A stretch of 64,000 bases of DNA from Luteibacter yeojuensis (GTDB lineage: Bacteria; Pseudomonadota; Gammaproteobacteria; Xanthomonadales; Rhodanobacteraceae), in contig NZ_JAAQTL010000001.1 of assembly GCF_011742875.1 (NCBI RefSeq), positions 2,232,001-2,296,000 of the forward strand, written 5' to 3'. A program made the translations under genes and the position numbers. Of the stretch, positions 59,279-64,000 are shown piece by piece. The notes below the pieces were generated by a model that worked only from the letters and a program-made list of their open reading frames with translations, did not search any database and was not told the DNA's origin. Position 1 is the first letter of the stretch; each line of letters starts with the position of its first letter.

Positions 59279-59304
59279 GCAGGAGCCGCTATAGCGGCTC
59301 CTGC
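59279..59304. repeat. Compact single-arm palindrome of REP family A
   Basis: A perfect 26-base palindrome. The left half is GCAGGAGCCGCTA and the right half is its exact reverse complement. It corresponds to one inner-arm core of the family A elements with the outer and loop parts lost. It lies 24 bases past the stop of the FAD hydroxylase gene, towards dlh. Confidence 0.85.
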
Positions 59305-59328
59305 GGGCCGGGTCGGATGTGACGCGGG

Positions 59329-60540
59329 TCAGAGGCCCGCGGCGTGGCGGGCGATGCGGCGCTTCAGCGGGCCGAAGGCATCCATCAGGCGCACGCCGGC
59401 GCCACGGACGGCCACCAGCGGTGCGGCCTGCCAGGCGTAGATGCGTGCCAGCGCATCGAACGACCAGGCGTCGAGGCCGTCGGCGCTGCGGCGACGGCGG
59501 GCGTAGCGGCGCAACACATGGGCTGCCGCGATGTCGCGACCGGCCTCGTGGGCATCCCGCAAGGTGTCGCGCAACTCGACGACGTCGCGCAAGCCCAGGT
59601 TCACGCCCTGCCCGGCCAGCGGATGGACGGCGTGCGCGGCATCGCCGAGGAGCACCAGCCTGTCCGCTTCGTAACGGTCGGCCAGCTTCAGGCGCAGGGG
59701 AAACGCGGCTCGACGCGTGACGCCGCCGATGGGGCCCAGCCGGAAATCGCTGGCCACACCGAGCGCCTCGCGAAAGCCTTCGTCGTCCAGCGCGAGCACA
59801 CGGCGTGCCTCGGCATCGGGCAGCGACCACACGATCGAACTGCGTCCATCGGCCAGGGGCAGCATCGCAAGCGGGCCGGTCGGAAGGAATCGTTGCCAGG
59901 CCGTACGTTCGTGCGGGCGCGCCGTCTCGACGTGGGCGACGACGGCGCGCTGCGCGTAATCGCGCCCATGCGTGCCGATGCCGACCATGCCGCGCAGCGG
60001 CGATTCGGCACCGTCGGCGGCGACCACAAGACGGGCGGCGATCGCCTGGCCGTCGGCGAGTTCCAGCTGTGCGCGATCCTCGCGCCGCGAGAACGCCACG
60101 ACCTCCGCAGGGACCACGCGGCGGACGCCGGCATCGTCGAGCGCATGCCATAACACGGCCTGCACGAGGGCGTTTTCGACAATATAGCCGAGCACGTCGC
60201 GGCCTTCGTCGGCCGCGTCGAAGCGGATCGTGGCGCCGCTTTCGGCGTCCCATACCACCATGCGGTCGTAGCCCGACGCACGGGCGGAGCGAATCGCCGG
60301 CCAGACACCCAACTGGTCGAGCAGCGCGATCGAGGAGGGCGCGAGGCCGACGACCCTCAGGTCCAGTTCGTCCGCCGCCGCCCATGGCGCCGGTTCGCGC
60401 GCATCGGCCAGGGCCACCGAGAATCCCGCGCGGGCGAGGGCCAACGCGGCCGCCGCGCCCACCATGCCGCCACCGACCACGGCGACGTCGAGCAGGTTGC
60501 CGCGGCGCCGCGCGGCCGTGTCGTTCCGGGGTTCGCTCAT
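59329..60540 (-). CDS. UbiH/UbiF/VisC/COQ6-family FAD monooxygenase
   Basis: A 403-residue flavoprotein hydroxylase of the ubiquinone pathway. It has the FAD motif VAVVGGGMVGAAAALALARAG (about 19-39), DELDLRVVGLAPSSIALL with the DxxR-type region (about 60-76), VVAADGAESPLRG (about 158-170) and the second FAD motif VLLGDAAHAVHPLAGQGVNLGL (about 297-318). It is UbiI/UbiF-like. The exact ring position hydroxylated cannot be told from the sequence. Its ATG overlaps the ubiH stop (ATGA, 60537-60540), so both are made from one message. Confidence 0.88.
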   Translation of the reverse strand: MSEPRNDTAARRRGNLLDVAVVGGGMVGAAAALALARAGFSVALADAREPAPWAAADELDLRVVGLAPSSIALLDQLGVWPAIRSARASGYDRMVVWDAESGATIRFDAADEGRDVLGYIVENALVQAVLWHALDDAGVRRVVPAEVVAFSRREDRAQLELADGQAIAARLVVAADGAESPLRGMVGIGTHGRDYAQRAVVAHVETARPHERTAWQRFLPTGPLAMLPLADGRSSIVWSLPDAEARRVLALDDEGFREALGVASDFRLGPIGGVTRRAAFPLRLKLADRYEADRLVLLGDAAHAVHPLAGQGVNLGLRDVVELRDTLRDAHEAGRDIAAAHVLRRYARRRRSADGLDAWSFDALARIYAWQAAPLVAVRGAGVRLMDAFGPLKRRIARHAAGL

Positions 60541-61745
60541 GGCGTCTTCTCCCGCACGGCCAGGGGCGCGTGGGCGCGGAATCCCATGCCCCGACGGCTC
60601 AAGGCATGCCGCAGTGGGGGAAGCCGGTCCAGCGCCAGCATCGCCAGCGAGCGCAACGGTCCGAGCAAAGGCTGGTCCATGCATGCGAGACGCACGAGGC
60701 CGTGGCTCATGGCCATCGTGCCTTCGCGATCCGGCGTGCGGCGACGCGCATACTCCGCGAGCATCGCCGCGTCGCCCGGATCGGCCGCCGTCGTGGCCAG
60801 TTCGGCGAGCGTGAGCGCGTCGCGAAGGCCGAGGTTGAAGCCCTGTGCGCCGATTGGATGCACGGTCTGCGCCGCATTGCCGACGAGCACCGCGCGGGAA
60901 CCCGTCAAGGATTCGGCCGCGACGCGGCGAATCGGGTACGGCACCCGCCTGCCGGGCCGGCTCAGGCGGCCAAGACGCCAGCCGAAGCGCTCCTGCACCA
61001 GCGCGAGGTAGGCGGCATCGTCCATGGCCGCGACGTCGTCTGCCCGTTCGGCGGGCACCGTCAGGATTGCGCCGACACGGCGCTCGGCGAGCGGAAGCAT
61101 CGCGACGGGGCCCTCGTCCGTGAAGCGTTCGAAGGCGCGCCCGCGCGGATCGCGCTCCGGCGTCATGGTGGTGACGAACAGCGCCTGTTCGTAGTCGTGT
61201 TCGCGCGTGCCGATCCCCAGCTGGGCACGGATGCCCGATGTCGTGCCGTCGGCGGCGACCAGCAGCGGCGTGGTCAGCCGGTGCGACCCCTCGGCGGTCG
61301 CCACCGTTACCGCCCAACCGCCGGTCGCCGGCTCGATGCCTTCCACGCGCGCCGGCGCCATACGGATGAGGTGCCGGCACGCATCCAGGCGTTGCAGCAG
61401 GGCGGCACCGAGTTCGCGGGCGGGTAGCGTCCAGCCGAGCGCGTCGACGCCTTCCGCCGCCGCATCCATCCGCACGCTGCCGAAATCGCCGGCGCGGCTG
61501 GTGTGGATGTGAAGGATCGGTGTAGCGCGCTGCCGGGCGAAATCCCACACGCCGATCGCATCGAGTCCGTTGACGGTCGCGCGCGCCAGTGCAAGGTTGC
61601 GCTCGTCGTAGCTGGGTTGCTGGTCGACCCGCGGCGCGGCCGCCTCGATCAGCACGGCCGGCAGGCCGGCAGCGTCCAGTGCGATGGCGAGGCTGGCACC
61701 GACCAGGCCGCCGCCGACGATGAGAATGGGTTCGGACTGGCTCAT
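60537..61745 (-). CDS. ubiH: 2-octaprenyl-6-methoxyphenol hydroxylase-like FAD monooxygenase
   Basis: A 402-residue flavoprotein: ILIVGGGLVGASLAIALDAAGL (FAD, about 7-28), NLALARATVNGLDAIGVW (about 51-68), a DG motif in LLVAADGTTSGIRAQLG (about 152-168), and AVLVGNAAQTVHPIGAQGFNLGLRD (about 290-314). It hydroxylates the ubiquinone precursor ring. The GNAAQTVHPIGAQGFNLGLRD stretch is the UbiH subfamily form, while the next gene carries the GDAAHAVHPLAGQGVNLG form. It is divergent from the cobalamin adenosyltransferase gene, with 37 bases between the starts. Confidence 0.9.
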   Translation of the reverse strand: MSQSEPILIVGGGLVGASLAIALDAAGLPAVLIEAAAPRVDQQPSYDERNLALARATVNGLDAIGVWDFARQRATPILHIHTSRAGDFGSVRMDAAAEGVDALGWTLPARELGAALLQRLDACRHLIRMAPARVEGIEPATGGWAVTVATAEGSHRLTTPLLVAADGTTSGIRAQLGIGTREHDYEQALFVTTMTPERDPRGRAFERFTDEGPVAMLPLAERRVGAILTVPAERADDVAAMDDAAYLALVQERFGWRLGRLSRPGRRVPYPIRRVAAESLTGSRAVLVGNAAQTVHPIGAQGFNLGLRDALTLAELATTAADPGDAAMLAEYARRRTPDREGTMAMSHGLVRLACMDQPLLGPLRSLAMLALDRLPPLRHALSRRGMGFRAHAPLAVREKTP

Positions 61746-61782
61746 GCGCGAATGATACCTCCGTCCCGCTAGAATGCCCCGG

Positions 61783-62343
61783 ATGGGCAATCGACTTTCC
61801 AAGATCTACACGCGCACGGGCGACGACGGCAGTACGGGGCTCGGCGACGGCAGCCGTATTGGCAAGGATTCCCTGCGGGTGGCGGCGTACGGCACGGTCG
61901 ACGAACTGAACAGCGCCATCGGCATGGTCATCGCCGCCGAGGGCCTGGACGAGGACATCCGCGAGGCCCTGGTCCAGATACAGCACGAACTGTTCGACCT
62001 TGGCGGGGAGCTGTGCATCCCCGGCATGGCGATGATCCAGGCAAGGGACATCGACCGGCTCGAGGGTGTGCTGGACGGTTTCAACGCCGACCTTCCCCCG
62101 CTGAAGGACTTCATCCTTCCCGGCGGCGGCATGGCGGCCGCGACCTGTCACCTCGCCCGCACGATCTGCCGCCGCGCCGAACGTGACGTGGTCGCCCTCG
62201 GCCGGGTGGAAGAGGTCCGCCCCGAAGCACGACGCTACCTGAACCGCCTTTCAGATTTGCTCTTCGTGATGGCCCGCGTGCTCGCCCGCCGCAGCGGCCA
62301 CGGCGAGGTGCTCTGGCAGCACGAGCGCCGGCCCCGGGGCTGA
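61783..62343 (+). CDS. pduO: Cob(I)alamin adenosyltransferase, PduO type
   Basis: A 186-residue ATP:cob(I)alamin adenosyltransferase. The N-terminal ATP-binding motif is KIYTRTGDDGSTGLGDGSRI (about 6-25). AYGTVDELNSAIGM follows (about 35-48), and the conserved helical part has FILPGGGMAAATCHLARTICRRAERDV (about 106-132) with NRLSDLLFVMAR (about 153-164). It makes adenosylcobalamin from reduced corrinoid. It starts at ATG 61783 (or 9 bases upstream). A TAGAAT box ends only 7 bases before this ATG, so the mRNA may be nearly leaderless. No other cobalamin genes are nearby. Confidence 0.93.
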   Translation: MGNRLSKIYTRTGDDGSTGLGDGSRIGKDSLRVAAYGTVDELNSAIGMVIAAEGLDEDIREALVQIQHELFDLGGELCIPGMAMIQARDIDRLEGVLDGFNADLPPLKDFILPGGGMAAATCHLARTICRRAERDVVALGRVEEVRPEARRYLNRLSDLLFVMARVLARRSGHGEVLWQHERRPRG

Positions 62344-62499
62344 GCGGCCACCGCTCGCTCCGGTGTAAGCTCGCCAGGCCGGTGCGGCGATATACGCCGC
62401 GCCTTCCAAGGGATCATGCTCATGGGCGACGTGCCATCGTGCGGTGGGGCTGGCGATTCTGCTAAGTTGGCGGCCTTTCGACCGGATAAGACCGAGCCT

Positions 62500-64000
62500 G
62501 TGACGTCACGCATCAGCATCCTGCCTAAACGCCGCCTGCTGGCGACCGCCGTCGCCCTCATCGTTTCGGGCCTCGCCTTCGACGCCCAGGCGCAGAGCGC
62601 GCCGACCCAGGGCGAAACCCGTGCCGACCTTCCCGCGGCGCCCGTCGCCGCCGAAACCTGTCCACTGGGTTCGTTCGTCTGCCCGCCGCGACCGGTCAGC
62701 TATGCCCTGTGCCGTCCGAACGCGATGCTCGATTTCTATGAGCCGTCGATCACCAAGGACAGCTCGCTGCGCGACACCGCCGTCACCGACATCCATTCGG
62801 GTCTCGCGGACGGCAACGTGGCCGGCGTCAAGGTCGAGAGCCCCGAGCCGAACGTGTACCACATGACCGGCGGCGTCCGGCTCGAGCGCGCCGACCAGGT
62901 GCTCCGCGCGCAGGACGTGACGTATAACTCCGATTCCACGGCTTACGATGCCCGCGGCGATGTGAAATATCAGGAAGCCGGCATGCTGCTGTCGGCCGAC
63001 CGCATCACCGGTACCACGACGCCCAACCAGGGCGACGCCTATAACGTCCGCTACCAGCTCCTGCAGTCGCGTGGCAATGGCGTGGCCGACCATGCGAAGG
63101 TGACGGACCCGCAGCACGGCCGTTTCACGGCCGCCAGCTACTCCACCTGCGATGTCGGCTCCCGCATGTGGGAGTTCCGCGCGAAGACGATGAACCTCAA
63201 CAAGGAGACGGGTGTCGGCGAAGCGCGAAGCGCGACCATGCGCTTCAAGGGCGTGCCGTTCATGTACCTGCCCTACTTCACGTTCCCGCTGGACGACCGG
63301 CGCAAGAGCGGCTTCCTGTACCCGACCTTCGGTTCGAACACTCGCTCGGGCATGTACCTCAACCTGCCCTACTACCTTAACCTCGCGCCCAACTACGACG
63401 CGACGATCACCCCCGGCTATTACACCGATCGCGGCTTCATGCTCGGCGCGGAATTCCGCTACCTGCTTCCCCGCTCGAACGGAACCTTCGACGTTCAGTA
63501 CATGAACAACGACCGGGGCCCGGAAGACGACGAAAGTGGCACCAGCGATCGCGACGGGTCGAAGCAGCGCTACTTCGTCCACATCACCAACTCGACCAAC
63601 CTCGGCAACGGCTTCAATTTCGCGGCCAATATCAACCGCGCATCCGATAACCAGTATTTCCGCGATTTCAGCAACGACCTGTACCAGTCCGCGATCGGCA
63701 TCCTCTCTTCGAGCGCGTACGTCACCAAGAGCGGCAAGTACTGGAGCGCCGCGCTCGGCGCCGACGACTACCAGAACGTGGACGCCGGCCTGCCGAACTA
63801 CGTGGTCCCCTACCGCCGCTGGCCGCGTGCCACGTTCAATCTCGAGGCGCCGCTGAACGACTGGCTCGACGTCGGCGTCGACAGCGAAGCCGTCGCGTTC
63901 CGCAAGGTCGATCGCGCGCCGGTCTTCGGAACGCGCCCCGGCCAGGTCGACGGCAATCGCCTCGACCTCGCCCCCTACCTCGCCGCCGATTTCTCCGGCG
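62500..64000 (+). CDS. lptD: LPS-assembly protein LptD, 3'-truncated by window edge
   Basis: The first about 500 residues of LptD, with the C-terminus beyond the window. A signal peptide with a basic start is at about 1-31 (ILPKRRLLATAVALIVSGLA). The periplasmic OstA/LptA-like jelly roll is at about 65-230 (VESPEPNVYHMTGGVRLERADQVL). The barrel begins with RFKGVPFMYLPYFTFPLDDRRKSGFLYP (about 248-275). With LptE it inserts lipopolysaccharide into the outer leaflet. The GTG at 62500 starts the normal signal peptide. Upstream in-frame ATGs (62416, 62422) would add an unusual N-terminal extension. Two cysteines near residue 55-70 belong to the expected disulfide set. Confidence 0.92.
   Translation, partial: MTSRISILPKRRLLATAVALIVSGLAFDAQAQSAPTQGETRADLPAAPVAAETCPLGSFVCPPRPVSYALCRPNAMLDFYEPSITKDSSLRDTAVTDIHSGLADGNVAGVKVESPEPNVYHMTGGVRLERADQVLRAQDVTYNSDSTAYDARGDVKYQEAGMLLSADRITGTTTPNQGDAYNVRYQLLQSRGNGVADHAKVTDPQHGRFTAASYSTCDVGSRMWEFRAKTMNLNKETGVGEARSATMRFKGVPFMYLPYFTFPLDDRRKSGFLYPTFGSNTRSGMYLNLPYYLNLAPNYDATITPGYYTDRGFMLGAEFRYLLPRSNGTFDVQYMNNDRGPEDDESGTSDRDGSKQRYFVHITNSTNLGNGFNFAANINRASDNQYFRDFSNDLYQSAIGILSSSAYVTKSGKYWSAALGADDYQNVDAGLPNYVVPYRRWPRATFNLEAPLNDWLDVGVDSEAVAFRKVDRAPVFGTRPGQVDGNRLDLAPYLAADFSG

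Noticed and set aside
62416..62499. A longer LptD N-terminus from ATG 62416 or 62422
   Set aside because: It would place 28 polar residues before the signal peptide. The GTG at 62500 gives a normal signal sequence.
1..64000. tRNA, rRNA, CRISPR arrays, insertion sequences or prophage genes
   Set aside because: None was recognised in a visual reading of both strands. A covariance-model and repeat search would be needed to exclude small RNA genes.

Overview
The window looks like a chromosomal segment of a high-GC gammaproteobacterium of the Xanthomonadales (Lysobacterales), most like Rhodanobacteraceae such as Luteibacter or Dyella. The reasons are the strongly GC-biased third codon positions, the Oar-like TonB receptor, the DPP4-type S9 peptidase, an RpfC-like hybrid kinase, and two families of interspersed paired palindromes between genes. 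This placement is an inference from gene content. I see no rRNA, tRNA, CRISPR array, insertion sequence or prophage. Most genes are chromosomal housekeeping or envelope functions, with a few accessory modules.

Layout. 1-9.3 kb: small secreted and enzyme genes, including a 7TM receptor-like protein, a secreted BP74-domain protein overlapping a trypsin-like protease frame, a Tat-exported threonine-aldolase-like enzyme with a secreted beta-propeller, and an orphan ParB-domain protein. 9.3-18.3 kb: a GH97 glycosidase tail-to-tail with a propeller-type sensor kinase, an RpfC-like hybrid kinase coupled to an alpha/beta hydrolase, and exonuclease III with a lysine-rich tail. 18.7-28.2 kb: TonB-dependent receptor, ferredoxin-NADP reductase, a kinase-fold protein, lipoprotein, DUF456 and DUF885 proteins and a universal stress protein. 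28.3-42.8 kb: TonB, a cysteine-dioxygenase-like cupin, an FAD/NAD(P) protein, cardiolipin synthase, an OprB porin, HAD phosphatase, BrkB-type membrane protein, Tat-exported MsrB, DPP4-type peptidase, an SDR and a DUF2383 protein.

42.9-51.3 kb is the most interesting region. It is a tightly overlapped operon of a fatty-acid desaturase, an FAD oxidoreductase, a DUF1365 protein, a cyclopropane-fatty-acid-synthase-type methyltransferase, a DUF1295 reductase-like protein, a second such methyltransferase and a lipocalin. It is followed by an ECF sigma factor and a ChrR-type zinc anti-sigma factor whose metal ligands match the pattern of Rhodobacter ChrR. The same bipartite element (TGCATCCAA, 16 bases, CGTACAGG) lies before the desaturase and before the sigma operon, and nowhere else that I noticed. 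I read this as a singlet-oxygen or peroxide-responsive, self-activating regulon that remodels membrane unsaturated fatty acids.

51.4-64 kb: a lone receiver protein, ssb, a chaperone-usher fimbrial operon (pilin, chaperone, usher, minor pilin), ispB, a dienelactone hydrolase, two ubiquinone-pathway FAD hydroxylases, a PduO-type cobalamin adenosyltransferase, and the N-terminal two thirds of lptD, which runs off the window.
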